Shown: positions 8,528 to 16,922, numbered from the stretch's first letter. The stretch is 64,000 nt of DNA from Chryseobacterium oranimense (GCF_025244725.1 NZ_CP104203.1:2356001-2420000); one strand, 5' to 3'. Numbers and translations: made by a program. The notes: a model not told the origin generated them from the letters alone.

Positions 8528-8917
8528 CTATATATCGGAAGAACTCATTGATTCCTTGATTTTCTCCCTATGAATAATCCCCCACTTCACGAGCGTTTCA
8601 GTAACCGGTAAAACTGATTTTCCGTATTCTGTAACCGCATACACTACTGTAATGGGTTTTGTATCCTGGATTGTTCTTGTAATGAGAAGATTGATTTCCA
8701 GCTCTTTCAATTCTTTGCTGAGCATTTTGGCAGAAATTCCATCAATGCCCCGCTGCAGTTTTTTAAAATGAATCTGCTGGTTTGTCCTGTTCGTCAGGTA
8801 ACGTAAAATCATCAGCTTCCATTTCCCTCCTAAAACATCCAGACTGTCGCGCATTGCAAACAGTTCTTCCGTGCAGCTTGCTTCCCTTTCTATGCCGTTT
8901 TCAATAATTTTTGCCAT
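8528..8917 (-). CDS. HxlR family (DUF24) redox-type transcriptional regulator
   Basis: 129 aa from the ATG at 8917. An upstream in-frame TTG would place the operator inside the coding region, so it is rejected. It is a MarR-like winged helix: residues about 20-95 contain LGGKWKLMILRYL, GISAKMLSKELKELE and TEYGKSVLP. A single Cys near the N-terminus (C15) matches the position of the redox-sensing Cys in HxlR/DUF24 regulators such as QorR and YodB. It is divergent from a quinone-oxidoreductase-like gene, and a palindrome lies between them. A thiol- or quinone-responsive repressor of that neighbour is the likely role. Confidence 0.9.
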   Translation of the reverse strand: MAKIIENGIEREASCTEELFAMRDSLDVLGGKWKLMILRYLTNRTNQQIHFKKLQRGIDGISAKMLSKELKELEINLLITRTIQDTKPITVVYAVTEYGKSVLPVTETLVKWGIIHREKIKESMSSSDI

Positions 8918-8931
8918 AATAGTTTCATTAA

Positions 8932-8960
8932 GGTAACTAGTTACCAATAGTTAACTGGTA
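8932..8960. promoter_or_regulatory. Operator cluster in the HxlR/oxidoreductase divergent promoter
   Basis: A 14-bp perfect palindrome, GGTAACTAGTTACC (8932-8945), is followed by a second, overlapping repeat, TACCA-N8-TGGTA (8943-8960). Both sit between the divergent start codons. They are upstream of the oxidoreductase -7 element at 8984 and close to the regulator start. The symmetry suits a dimeric HxlR protein. Confidence 0.65.
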
Positions 8961-8983
8961 GCAAATATAAACTATTCTCACTT

Positions 8984-8991
8984 TACATTTG
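8984..8991 (+). promoter_or_regulatory. -7 promoter element of the oxidoreductase gene
   Basis: TACATTTG matches the Bacteroidota -7 consensus TAnnTTTG, 18 nt before the chosen ATG at 9010. No clear -33 TTTG is seen; the operator palindromes occupy that area. Confidence 0.5.
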
Positions 8992-9009
8992 TGTATCAAA
9001 TTTACTGAT

Positions 9010-10002
9010 ATGAAAGTTATTGCATTAAATAAAAACTTCCAGCTTGAAAATGCTGTATTCGAAAAACCAGTTCCAAAAGATCACGAAATTTTAATTCAGA
9101 TCAAAGCGAGCGGCTTCAATCCGATTGATTATCAAATGATTGAAAACGAGCTTGAACGGAAACTGGTCAGTTCACCTGTTTTAGGCCGTGAATTTTCCGG
9201 TATTGTCGTGGAGAAAGGCGCCAACGCCCATCAGTTTAATATCGGAGATGAAGTGTTCTGTGGAAGCGGATCGATGGGAAGCAACGGTACTTATGCCGAA
9301 TATATTGCCGTTCCGGAAGCTATCGTCGCATTGAAACCCAAAGGAATTACTTTTGAGCAGGCAGCAGCCATTCCCTCAGCAGGACTTACCGGACTGCAGA
9401 CCTTCAACCGTTTGAAATTAAATATCGATGATACAATTTTAGTAACCGGAGCAACGGGCGGAGTCGGTTCTTTTGTGATTAAATATTTAACGGCAAATCA
9501 TTTCCGAAATGTTGTGGCAACGGTCGGAAGTGAGGAAAACAGGCAGATTTTATTGAAAATTGGTTTACAAAATCATCAAATCATTAATTATAAAGAAGAA
9601 AATCTTGTTGACAATCTATTAAAAGCCAATAACAATAAACCTTTCGATTTTGGAATAGACCTTGTCGGGAATTATATGTCTGAGGTCACTGCAGATGTTT
9701 TAAAAATCAATGGAACCTACGCCGATGTTACCGCCCTTATTACAAAAGATGCTCATGAAACTCTTTTTAACAAAGGAACTGTCATTATGAATATTTCCAA
9801 TTATTCCTATACCATGATTAAGGATTATCAATATTACAAAGGAAATCTGGAGGAAATTTCTAAGCTTATTGAGACCGGAATTATCAGCCCGCCTCAACAC
9901 AGAACAATCGGAAATCTTTCTCTGGAAACAGTTTTGAAAGCCCACGCCATTCTTAAAAATAACCAGACCCAAGGTCACAAACTCATCATGAAGCATGAAT
10001 AA
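9010..10002 (+). CDS. NADP-dependent quinone oxidoreductase-like MDR protein
   Basis: 330 aa, a zinc-free medium-chain dehydrogenase/reductase of the quinone oxidoreductase type. It has an N-terminal GroES-like domain (ASGFNPIDYQMIENE, LGREFSGIV) and a Rossmann domain with the AxGGVGxF-like fingerprint VTGATGGVGSFVIKYL. Zinc-binding Cys/His sets are absent. ATG at 9010 is chosen because the upstream TTG lies within the -7 element. It is divergent from an HxlR regulator and overlaps the following cupin gene by 8 nt. The likely activity is NADPH-dependent reduction of quinones or reactive carbonyls. Confidence 0.88.
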   Translation: MKVIALNKNFQLENAVFEKPVPKDHEILIQIKASGFNPIDYQMIENELERKLVSSPVLGREFSGIVVEKGANAHQFNIGDEVFCGSGSMGSNGTYAEYIAVPEAIVALKPKGITFEQAAAIPSAGLTGLQTFNRLKLNIDDTILVTGATGGVGSFVIKYLTANHFRNVVATVGSEENRQILLKIGLQNHQIINYKEENLVDNLLKANNNKPFDFGIDLVGNYMSEVTADVLKINGTYADVTALITKDAHETLFNKGTVIMNISNYSYTMIKDYQYYKGNLEEISKLIETGIISPPQHRTIGNLSLETVLKAHAILKNNQTQGHKLIMKHE

Positions 10003-10474
10003 AATACCCAGACGTATTGTTACAGGAATCAAAAACGGGAAATCTGTTATTATTGAAGACCAGCAGGCAGAAAACGTAGTGGAACATCTTCCGGGACTTA
10101 TTATTTCAGACATCTGGAACACGCAGAAAATGCCAGCATTACTGGATGTTGAAACGAAAATTCCTAATACAGGATTTCCACAAACCCCAAAAAACGGGAC
10201 TTATTTCCGTTACGTTGTCATCCCTCCCGATAAAGATCTCGGGGTGGAATTTAAAGCCGGAGAACCTCATCCCATGATGCATCAGACGCAGACTCTAGAT
10301 TACATCATCATCCTTTCCGGTGAGCTTTACCTGATCATGGAAGAGGGTGAAACTTTACTTAAGCCGGGAGATATTGTCATTCAGAGAGGAACCAGTCATG
10401 CCTGGAGCAACCGCTCGGAAGAGCCGTGTATTCAGCTCGCGGTACTTATTGATGCTAATCAAGAATCAAGATAA
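9995..10474 (+). CDS. Cupin domain protein
   Basis: 159 aa with a C-terminal single cupin barrel (about residues 85-155): HQTQTLDYIIILSGELYLIMEEGE followed by LKPGDIVIQRGTSHAWSN. It overlaps the end of the oxidoreductase gene by 8 nt, so translation is probably coupled and both are regulated by the HxlR protein. The metal-binding His/Glu set is partly present. Substrate unknown; small cupins of this class often accompany redox or aromatic-compound enzymes. Confidence 0.85.
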   Translation: MNKIPRRIVTGIKNGKSVIIEDQQAENVVEHLPGLIISDIWNTQKMPALLDVETKIPNTGFPQTPKNGTYFRYVVIPPDKDLGVEFKAGEPHPMMHQTQTLDYIIILSGELYLIMEEGETLLKPGDIVIQRGTSHAWSNRSEEPCIQLAVLIDANQESR

Positions 10475-10670
10475 AAGATAAAAGATAAAAGATTAAGAGA
10501 TTGAGAGATGAAAAATTATCCCACTATAGAAGTATCAGGCAATTAAACAAATCTGCTCAATCTGCAAAATCTGCGAGAGAAATTATCCATCATTGCAAAC
10601 CTTTAGGTGAAGCAATCTAACATTTTGAGATTGCTTCGTCACTACGCTCCTCGCAATGACATCAGAAAAA
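10475..10670. repeat. Intergenic repeat patch with REP-like palindrome
   Basis: The gap between the cupin gene and the convergent thioredoxin gene starts with tandem ATAAAAG units (about 10471-10495). It then holds an inverted repeat, GTGAAGCAATCT (10607-10618) with AGATTGCTTCGTCAC (10628-10642). The right part (GATTGCTTCGTC...CGCAATGAC) resembles a widely dispersed bacterial REP-like intergenic sequence. No gene is visible. Confidence 0.55.
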
Positions 10671-10696
10671 TTAAAATTTTCATAAACTAAAAAACA

Positions 10697-11155
10697 TTAC
10701 AAAGCAGAAATTTCCAGAAGTTTCTGCTTCATATTTTCTAGCATCCAAAGACCTTCATGATAATATACTAACTTCTGATCCTTATCCAGAACAATCCACA
10801 AGGGATAAACAGGCTGGTCCTTATTTTTAGACAAAGCCAGTGTCAGCTCATGAATTCCGGAATTTCCATTCGGAATATAACCAAACTCTTTTCCCTGAAA
10901 TTTTATTTTCTCTTTTGTTTTTTCAGCCTCAAAATTGATCAGATAATAATTTGCATTGATGATATTTGTAATTTCTTTATCATTATTTAACGCTTTTTTT
11001 TCCATTTTACAAACCGAGCACCAGTCTGTATACAAATGGATGATAACCGGTTTAGGATCTTTTTCCATTAAAGTTTCAAGATCAGAAAAAGTGCCTGTCT
11101 TCATCTGCGACAGACAAAAACAGGGCACCAACATTAAAAATAAAAAAGTTTTCAT
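10697..11155 (-). CDS. Periplasmic thioredoxin-family protein
   Basis: 152 aa with a Sec signal ending near CLSQ (residue 17) and a thioredoxin-like fold whose active site is WCSVCK (about residues 45-50). The CxxC is intact; the dipeptide SV differs from GP (thioredoxin) and PH (DsbA). It is downstream of, and overlaps by 4 nt (ATGA), the TonB-dependent receptor gene, so it is translationally coupled to it. The likely role is reducing or exchanging disulfides in the periplasm, perhaps of the receptor, which has its own CSVC pair. Confidence 0.88.
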   Translation of the reverse strand: MKTFLFLMLVPCFCLSQMKTGTFSDLETLMEKDPKPVIIHLYTDWCSVCKMEKKALNNDKEITNIINANYYLINFEAEKTKEKIKFQGKEFGYIPNGNSGIHELTLALSKNKDQPVYPLWIVLDKDQKLVYYHEGLWMLENMKQKLLEISAL

Positions 11156-13221
11156 TTCAAGGTATATTTTACTCCCAGAAAACCTCGGATACTCTGCATA
11201 GGGGCATACCCGTAAGCCGTATCAAAAGTATAATGGTTTGGATTGCTTATTGGGTCATCCACATGCTTGTCAAACGGATCGAAAGGCCTCATCAAAGGAT
11301 CTTTCGGCGTAAAATTGAAGAGGTTTTTAATTCCGCAATACACTTCAAAACCGGATTTGAAGCTTTTTGAAACCTGAATATTGGCCAAAGAATAAAAAGG
11401 TGAATACTCAGGACGGTAGTCGTTGGGAAGTACCGGAAGTCTCATAGGACCGTAGAACTGTCCTGTGAAATCAACACTAAGATCATTCGGGAACTTATAA
11501 GAAAGATTGTAGGTTCCACTCCACTTCGGGGCGTGTAATTGTTGTGATTTTGTATGATCTCCGTCAAATTTCTGGTAAACATCCAGATAGGTCACTCCCA
11601 GGCCGGCACTTAAAGGAAAACTGAAGCTGTAATCCACATTCAGTGAAGCGCCTCTTGAAATTCCATATCCATGGAGATTGTCATAGATAATTTTATCCGG
11701 ATCGGTATCAAAGTCGCCAACAATTTTATTGCTGAAATAGGTATAAAATGCAGAAGCATCGAATTGCAGCATGCGGGTTCCAACCGGAATTTTCCAGATG
11801 TAGTTCAGATTTCCGTTAACCGATCTTTCAGGTTTCAGATCAGACTTAATCAGTACTTCACGGGAACCTGTAAGCGCAGCATGATCTTCCGTAAACAGAT
11901 TCACCACACGGAAACCGGTTCCGAAATTGAACCGTAAAGTATGATAAGGATTGGGAGAATACTTCAATGCCAGCCTTGGTGAATGTACCTGATGATGGAT
12001 CTTATCGTAATCAAACCTGTATCCTACCAATAATGTATTTTTTTCGTTAATTTCCCACTGGTCCTGTATAAAAGCTCCCCAGATCGGTGATTTCATCGGC
12101 GCATTGGTAATTCCGTCCGAAGATAAAGTTCCTGGTGTATTGTCATCATAAAACGTTCTTTTGAATGTAATTCCTCCGGTAAGATCATGGCTCCCTACTT
12201 TTTTACTCCAGTACGTCTGTACAAATGCCACTTTTTGCAGAGCATCATAGGGATTACTGCCGTAGAAAGAATTCTGATCATGGTAATTGTAAGAAAACTG
12301 GGTAACAATATATTCTTTTAAAGGCCACTGATACAGTCCAAACACCTCTGCCCTGTTTGTATAAATGCTTTCACCATACACATTATTGCTTCCCCGGTAA
12401 GATTTATTCCATTGCATTTCGCCACCAAAACGGTCTTCATATAAATACCTCAGGGCTATACTTGCTTGGCGGTTTTCTTTTCTCCTAAAATTCCATTTAT
12501 TAAAGATTGAAATCCTGCTCTGCAAGGCTGCATCCGTGAAATTATCATTATTCTGGTCTATTTTCTCTTTAAAGCTGAAATAATTTAAGCTTAATAAAGA
12601 GGCGGCACTTTTTCCAATATTAAATTTCGTTGAAACATCAAGATTATTTTCACTCCATGTACTGGTCATCAGGTCGACACTCAATTTAGGAGCCGTCAGT
12701 GCATTCTTGGTAATAATATTGATTACCCCGCCCATCGCTTCGGAGCCGTAGATAGAGGAAGCCGGACCTTTTACCACTTCAATTCTGTCCACAAGACTGT
12801 TGGGAATCCCGCTTAAGCCGTATACTGTGGAAAGGGAGCTTACAATAGGCATTCCATCAATCAAAATCATTGTATAAGGTCCTTCCAGGCCGTTGATATG
12901 GATGTCACCTGTGTTACATACTGAGCAATTAAGCTGCGGCTTTACTCCATTCACCATTGCTATAGCTTCAAAAATGCTTGGAGTAGGATTTTTCTGAAAA
13001 AATTTCTGACTGTAAACCTCTACGGCTACAGGACTTTTTGATCTGCTGAAAGGCTTTATGGTACCGGTAATAACAACATCTTCAATAGCACTCGTTTTCA
13101 CTTTTGTTTTCAAAACTTTTGCAGAATCGGCTTTTACATTTTGCTGTAAGTTCAGGCTGTCTGTCTCCTGAGAAAAACAAAAAGAGGATAAAAGAGTAAT
13201 AGAAAATAATATTCGCTTCAT
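11152..13221 (-). CDS. TonB-dependent outer-membrane receptor with CxxC in the plug
   Basis: 689 aa from the ATG at 13221; an upstream TTG falls inside the operator and is rejected. Signal peptide MKRILFSITLLSSFCFSQ. The plug domain (about residues 50-170) has LIDGMPIV, RIEVVKGPASSIYGSEAMGGVINIIT and an unusual NCSVCNTGDIHINGL segment. A long beta-barrel follows, with the terminal strand ending in VKYTLK. It lacks a CarboxypepD_reg-like N-terminal extension. The ligand is unknown. The paired cysteines and the coupled thioredoxin gene suggest redox control or metal binding. The promoter overlaps a palindrome (13230-13253), implying repressor control. Confidence 0.92.
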   Translation of the reverse strand: MKRILFSITLLSSFCFSQETDSLNLQQNVKADSAKVLKTKVKTSAIEDVVITGTIKPFSRSKSPVAVEVYSQKFFQKNPTPSIFEAIAMVNGVKPQLNCSVCNTGDIHINGLEGPYTMILIDGMPIVSSLSTVYGLSGIPNSLVDRIEVVKGPASSIYGSEAMGGVINIITKNALTAPKLSVDLMTSTWSENNLDVSTKFNIGKSAASLLSLNYFSFKEKIDQNNDNFTDAALQSRISIFNKWNFRRKENRQASIALRYLYEDRFGGEMQWNKSYRGSNNVYGESIYTNRAEVFGLYQWPLKEYIVTQFSYNYHDQNSFYGSNPYDALQKVAFVQTYWSKKVGSHDLTGGITFKRTFYDDNTPGTLSSDGITNAPMKSPIWGAFIQDQWEINEKNTLLVGYRFDYDKIHHQVHSPRLALKYSPNPYHTLRFNFGTGFRVVNLFTEDHAALTGSREVLIKSDLKPERSVNGNLNYIWKIPVGTRMLQFDASAFYTYFSNKIVGDFDTDPDKIIYDNLHGYGISRGASLNVDYSFSFPLSAGLGVTYLDVYQKFDGDHTKSQQLHAPKWSGTYNLSYKFPNDLSVDFTGQFYGPMRLPVLPNDYRPEYSPFYSLANIQVSKSFKSGFEVYCGIKNLFNFTPKDPLMRPFDPFDKHVDDPISNPNHYTFDTAYGYAPMQSIRGFLGVKYTLK

Positions 13222-13229
13222 GAAATTAA

Positions 13230-13269
13230 AATTGTTAGACAAATCTAACAATTATTTTTGAATTACAAA
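13230..13269 (-). promoter_or_regulatory. Complete promoter with palindromic operator for the TonB receptor
   Basis: On the minus strand TTTG (13269-13266) is followed after 18 nt by TAGATTTG (13247-13240). This is a full Bacteroidota -33/-7 pair, and the ATG follows at 13221. A perfect 10-bp inverted repeat (13230-13239 with 13244-13253, 4-nt centre) covers the -7 element and probable transcription start, as expected for a repressor site. Confidence 0.7.
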
Positions 13270-13312
13270 ACACCATGATAAATGTTGTTGAAATGAATTC
13301 ATGAAAAATGAT

Positions 13313-13320
13313 TAAATTTG
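13313..13320 (+). promoter_or_regulatory. -7 promoter element of the homogentisate dioxygenase gene
   Basis: TAAATTTG lies 22 nt before the ATG at 13343, divergent from the TonB receptor promoter. A weak GTTG lies 22 nt further upstream. Confidence 0.5.
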
Positions 13321-13342
13321 AGAAACTACATATAAAAGTAAA

Positions 13343-14530
13343 ATGAGATATCATCAAGCGGGAAATATCCCACAAAAAAGACATACGATTTTCAAATCGC
13401 CGGAAGATAAATTTTACTATGAACAGCTTTTCGGAACAGAAGGCTTTCACGGAATTTCCTCATTATTATACCATACACACCGTCCTACCCAGATTAAATC
13501 GATCGGGCTGGCAAAAGATGTGACACCAAAGATTGCAGTAGAAAAAAACGTTGCGCCAAGAATGTTTAAAGGAATGAATGTAACGCCTGAAGACGATTTT
13601 ATGGACAGCAGAAAGATTCTTCTGATGAACAACGATCTGAAAATGGGATTGTCGAAGCCAAGAAAGTCTATGGACTATTTCTATAAAAACGCAGAATGCG
13701 ATGAGCTTTTATATGTTCACCAGGGAACAGGAATCCTGAAAACATTTGTTGGAGACCTGGAATTTGTTACCGGTGATTACCTCATTATTCCCCGGGGAAC
13801 CATCTACCAGGTGGAACTGAAATCGGATGATACCGTATTTTTTATACTTGAAAGCCACTCTCCTATTTATACCCCGAAACGTTACAGAAATGAATTCGGA
13901 CAGCTTTTGGAACACTCACCTTTCTGCGAAAGAGATATTATAGCACCGGTTTTTAAAGAGCCTAAAGATGAAAAAGGTGAATTTTTAATCAAAGTAAAAA
14001 AAGAAAACCAGATCACGGACTTCATCTATGCAACACACCCCTTTGATGTGGTAGGATGGGACGGATATTTTTATCCTTATAAATTCAATATAAAAAACTT
14101 TGAGCCTATTACCGGAAGAATTCACCAGCCGCCTCCGGTACACCAGAACTTTGAAGGCCATAATTTCGTAGTCTGTTCGTTCTGTGCCAGAATGTATGAC
14201 TATCATCCTTTAGCTATTCCAGCACCTTATAACCACTCAAACATTGATTCCGATGAGGTTTTATTCTATACGGAAGGCGACTTTATGAGCCGTAACCACA
14301 TCGATCTGATGGACTTCACACTGCATCCGGGAGGAATCGTACACGGACCTCATCCGGGAGCCATGGAAAGAAGTATCGGTAAAAAATTCACTGAAGAATA
14401 TGCCGTAATGGTCGATCCTTTCCGTCCGCTGAAAATCACAGAAGAAGCTTTGAAAGTAGAAGATCCTTCATACAAAACCTCATGGCTGGAAGAATCAGAT
14501 AAAAGCATGGAAGACCGTTCCCAGGAATAA
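13343..14530 (+). CDS. hmgA: Homogentisate 1,2-dioxygenase
   Basis: 395 aa, the shorter bacterial form. It is an iron(II) ring-cleaving enzyme that converts homogentisate to 4-maleylacetoacetate in tyrosine and phenylalanine breakdown. Typical segments are MRYHQAGNIPQKRHT at the N-terminus, the central DYLIIPRGTIYQ cupin turn, and the C-terminal HPGGIVHGPHPGAMERS with the metal-site histidines and glutamate. It opens a same-strand cluster with a CoA-transferase, 4-hydroxyphenylpyruvate dioxygenase and fumarylacetoacetase, which confirms the pathway. A promoter element is at 13313. Confidence 0.95.
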   Translation: MRYHQAGNIPQKRHTIFKSPEDKFYYEQLFGTEGFHGISSLLYHTHRPTQIKSIGLAKDVTPKIAVEKNVAPRMFKGMNVTPEDDFMDSRKILLMNNDLKMGLSKPRKSMDYFYKNAECDELLYVHQGTGILKTFVGDLEFVTGDYLIIPRGTIYQVELKSDDTVFFILESHSPIYTPKRYRNEFGQLLEHSPFCERDIIAPVFKEPKDEKGEFLIKVKKENQITDFIYATHPFDVVGWDGYFYPYKFNIKNFEPITGRIHQPPPVHQNFEGHNFVVCSFCARMYDYHPLAIPAPYNHSNIDSDEVLFYTEGDFMSRNHIDLMDFTLHPGGIVHGPHPGAMERSIGKKFTEEYAVMVDPFRPLKITEEALKVEDPSYKTSWLEESDKSMEDRSQE

Positions 14531-14556
14531 AAAAATCACCCATAAAAAATTTCATT

Positions 14557-15831
14557 ATGTACAATTATATTAGTGCAGAAGAAGCGATATATACTGTAAA
14601 AAGCGGAAACCGTGTATTTTTTCACGGAAGCGCATGTACCCCGAATTATTTAATAGATGAACTGGCGAGACAATCTCACCGTCTGCAAAATGTAGAGATG
14701 GTTTCCATCACCCAGCAGGGAAACGTTGAAATTGCAAAACCGGAATACAAGGATAGTTTCTTTGTTAATTCATTATTCGTATCAACACCAGTGCGGGATG
14801 CGGTCAATTCAGACAGAGGGGACTTTGTTCCTGTATTTCTAAGTGAGATCCCTATTTTGTTCAGAAAAAACATACTTCCGCTGGATGTGGCTTTGGTAAC
14901 CGTTTCTCCACCGGACAAGCACGGTTTTTGTACTTTGGGAACCTCCGTAGATGTAGCAAGAGCAGCTGTTGACACCGCCAAAATTATTGTTGCCATTGTC
15001 AATCCTTTAATGCCGAGAACGCATGGAGACGGAATGATTCACATCAGCAGGATTCACAAGCTGGTATGGCATGAAGAAGAACTACCAACTGTGGATTACG
15101 GCTCAAAAGTAGGTCCAGAAGAAATGCTGGTGGGGAAAAATGTAGCAGAACTTATTGAAGACAGATCAACATTGCAGATGGGTATCGGAACCATTCCTGA
15201 TGCTGTTCTGAAATGTTTAACCAATCATAAAGATCTTGGCGTTCATACAGAAATGCTGAGTGACGGTGTTATAGACCTGATTCAGAATGATGTGATTAAT
15301 AATAAGTATAAAGGTTACAACGATAATAAAACCATCACAAGTTTCTGTTTTGGAACCAGAAAGCTGTACGATTATGTAGACGACAATACTGTTTTTGCTT
15401 TCAAAGATGTAAGCGATGTGAACTTCCCCATCAATATCATGAGGAATAAAAAAATGGTAGCCATTAATTCTGCTATTGAAATAGACCTTACCGGACAAGT
15501 ATGTGCAGACTCCATCGGGACGTTGCAATACAGCGGAATTGGAGGTCAGATGGACTTTATGAGAGGCGCAGCGCTGAGTGAAGACGGAAAACCGATTATT
15601 GCGATCACCTCAAGAACCAAAAAAGGAATCTCAAGGATCGTTCCTTTTCTTAAACAGGGGGCCGGTGTGGTGACAACAAGGGGCCATATCCATTATGTAG
15701 TGACGGAATACGGTACAGCTTATTTGTATGGTAAAAATCTCCGCCAGCGGGCTCAGGAGCTTATCAGCATCGCACACCCGGATGACAGGGAAATGCTGGA
15801 AAGAGCTGCTTATGAAAGATTTAAACATTAA
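14557..15831 (+). CDS. Acetyl-CoA hydrolase/CoA-transferase family protein
   Basis: 424 aa of the Cat1/4-hydroxybutyrate CoA-transferase fold. The N-terminal part begins YISAEEAIYTVKSGNRVFFHGS. The C-terminal domain carries HTEMLSDG, with the probable catalytic Glu, and IGGQMDFMRGA. It follows hmgA by 26 nt. Tyrosine breakdown ends in fumarate and acetoacetate, so activation of acetoacetate by CoA transfer would close the pathway. That substrate is inference from position; the family alone covers acetate, butyrate, succinate and hydroxybutyrate. Confidence 0.88.
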   Translation: MYNYISAEEAIYTVKSGNRVFFHGSACTPNYLIDELARQSHRLQNVEMVSITQQGNVEIAKPEYKDSFFVNSLFVSTPVRDAVNSDRGDFVPVFLSEIPILFRKNILPLDVALVTVSPPDKHGFCTLGTSVDVARAAVDTAKIIVAIVNPLMPRTHGDGMIHISRIHKLVWHEEELPTVDYGSKVGPEEMLVGKNVAELIEDRSTLQMGIGTIPDAVLKCLTNHKDLGVHTEMLSDGVIDLIQNDVINNKYKGYNDNKTITSFCFGTRKLYDYVDDNTVFAFKDVSDVNFPINIMRNKKMVAINSAIEIDLTGQVCADSIGTLQYSGIGGQMDFMRGAALSEDGKPIIAITSRTKKGISRIVPFLKQGAGVVTTRGHIHYVVTEYGTAYLYGKNLRQRAQELISIAHPDDREMLERAAYERFKH

Positions 15832-15970
15832 GAAGATCACAGCTTTATTTCATCTGACTGTTTTTTCACAAATTATGGTTAGCATATTAATAACTCCAAC
15901 AAAACTGGTCTTAGAAATAATTTAACATTTTGGCAGTGTTTTTGATAAACTCATTCAAAACCAAAGGAAA

Positions 15971-16756
15971 TTGAAAACTATATATAATTCGATAAGAGAA
16001 GAAGTTGGAAAGCATGAAAAAGTAAGAAATTCTGTTTTGGGAAATGTGAATGAATGGAAAAGAAGCCATTATATTATTCTTTCTGAAATTATAAAAGATG
16101 AATTATCTGAAGCTGAAGAACTAAAAGGGGGGAAAAAATTTGAAATAGGAAATACAATATCACATGTCACCCTGCAGCGTTTTTTCGAAAACGATTACCA
16201 GGACAAAACACATAATGATCTCAGATTTCTGAAAACACTTGATAAAATCTGTATTTTTCTGGGCTATAAAGACCTGAACGACTATATACAGTCTATGAAG
16301 TTGAAACGTCCGGAAAAGGAACCGGTAGAAGGCAACCTTGAATTTCTCACCAAAATGGTATACGATTATTGCGCTACGGCATTTGAATTTTACAAGAAAT
16401 TCCCGGAACATAATACCGAAGTTTTTAAAGATCTGGTATTTGACGGTTCTCCTTTTCTGGAAAGAGCTTCCGGGTTCAGCAAAGAATTATGTGAAAGAGA
16501 TTTTCATCTGGTGACTAAAAACAACCGTTCTAACTATGAGGTTTTTGATATTCACCTGGTTACCGATGAGCCAGACAAAAAAATACTGGAAACCCAGGAA
16601 TTCTGGAATCTTCTCTTTAAAGTAGGAGAAACCGGAGAGGAACACTTTGTAAATCAGCTAAATACCCAAATCTATTTTATCCGTAAAATAGATAATACAT
16701 GGAAAATATGGGATAATTATAATCCCGATGCAGGCAGATTAAACAGAAAAGCCTGA
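15971..16756 (+). CDS. Uncharacterised protein with HTH-like N-terminal region, possible regulator
   Basis: 261 aa starting from TTG at 15971, preceded by a purine-rich AAAGGAAA that decides the start; no upstream ATG exists and the next Met is deep inside. Residues about 55-105 (ISHVTLQRFFENDY...LRFLKTLDKICIFLGYKDLNDYI) follow a pattern seen in Bacteroidota regulators: a Ser-x2-Thr-Leu-x-Arg-Phe recognition helix, then a second helix ending in a GYK/DF motif. The C-terminal 150 residues are unrecognised; IYFIRKIDNTWKIWDNY is reminiscent of NTF2-like folds. It lies inside the tyrosine cluster just before hppD, whose upstream region has a large inverted repeat. A pathway regulator is plausible but unproven. 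Confidence 0.65.
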   Translation: MKTIYNSIREEVGKHEKVRNSVLGNVNEWKRSHYIILSEIIKDELSEAEELKGGKKFEIGNTISHVTLQRFFENDYQDKTHNDLRFLKTLDKICIFLGYKDLNDYIQSMKLKRPEKEPVEGNLEFLTKMVYDYCATAFEFYKKFPEHNTEVFKDLVFDGSPFLERASGFSKELCERDFHLVTKNNRSNYEVFDIHLVTDEPDKKILETQEFWNLLFKVGETGEEHFVNQLNTQIYFIRKIDNTWKIWDNYNPDAGRLNRKA

Positions 16757-16768
16757 ATACAAAAACAG

Positions 16769-16805
16769 GGAAAGCCGTAGAAATTTCTACAGCTTTCCTT
16801 TTTTC
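16769..16805 (+). terminator. Intrinsic terminator
   Basis: A long hairpin: GGAAAGC (16769-16775) pairs with GCTTTCC (16792-16798), continuing inward through GTAGAAA/TTTCTAC with one mismatch. It is followed by six Ts. Confidence 0.85.
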
Positions 16806-16869
16806 GAAAATATTTTTTTTTCACTTATTGGTGTATCAAAGATAGATATCCAATTTAATTATAAAGAAA

Positions 16870-16922
16870 CTTAAATATACTTAAATGAACTCTTCTTTAA
16901 CATTATGTTAAGTATATTTAAG
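16870..16922. promoter_or_regulatory. Large inverted repeat upstream of hppD
   Basis: CTTAAATATACTTAA (16870-16884) and its perfect complement TTAAGTATATTTAAG (16908-16922) are separated by 23 nt. They lie 77 nt before the hppD start codon. Two 15-bp arms at this distance suggest a two-site operator or looping site rather than a terminator. A -7-like TAATTTGC lies at about 16961. Confidence 0.55.

Noticed and set aside
8918-8947. Upstream TTG start for the HxlR gene
   Set aside because: It would put the operator palindrome inside the coding region; the ATG at 8917 fits the family length.
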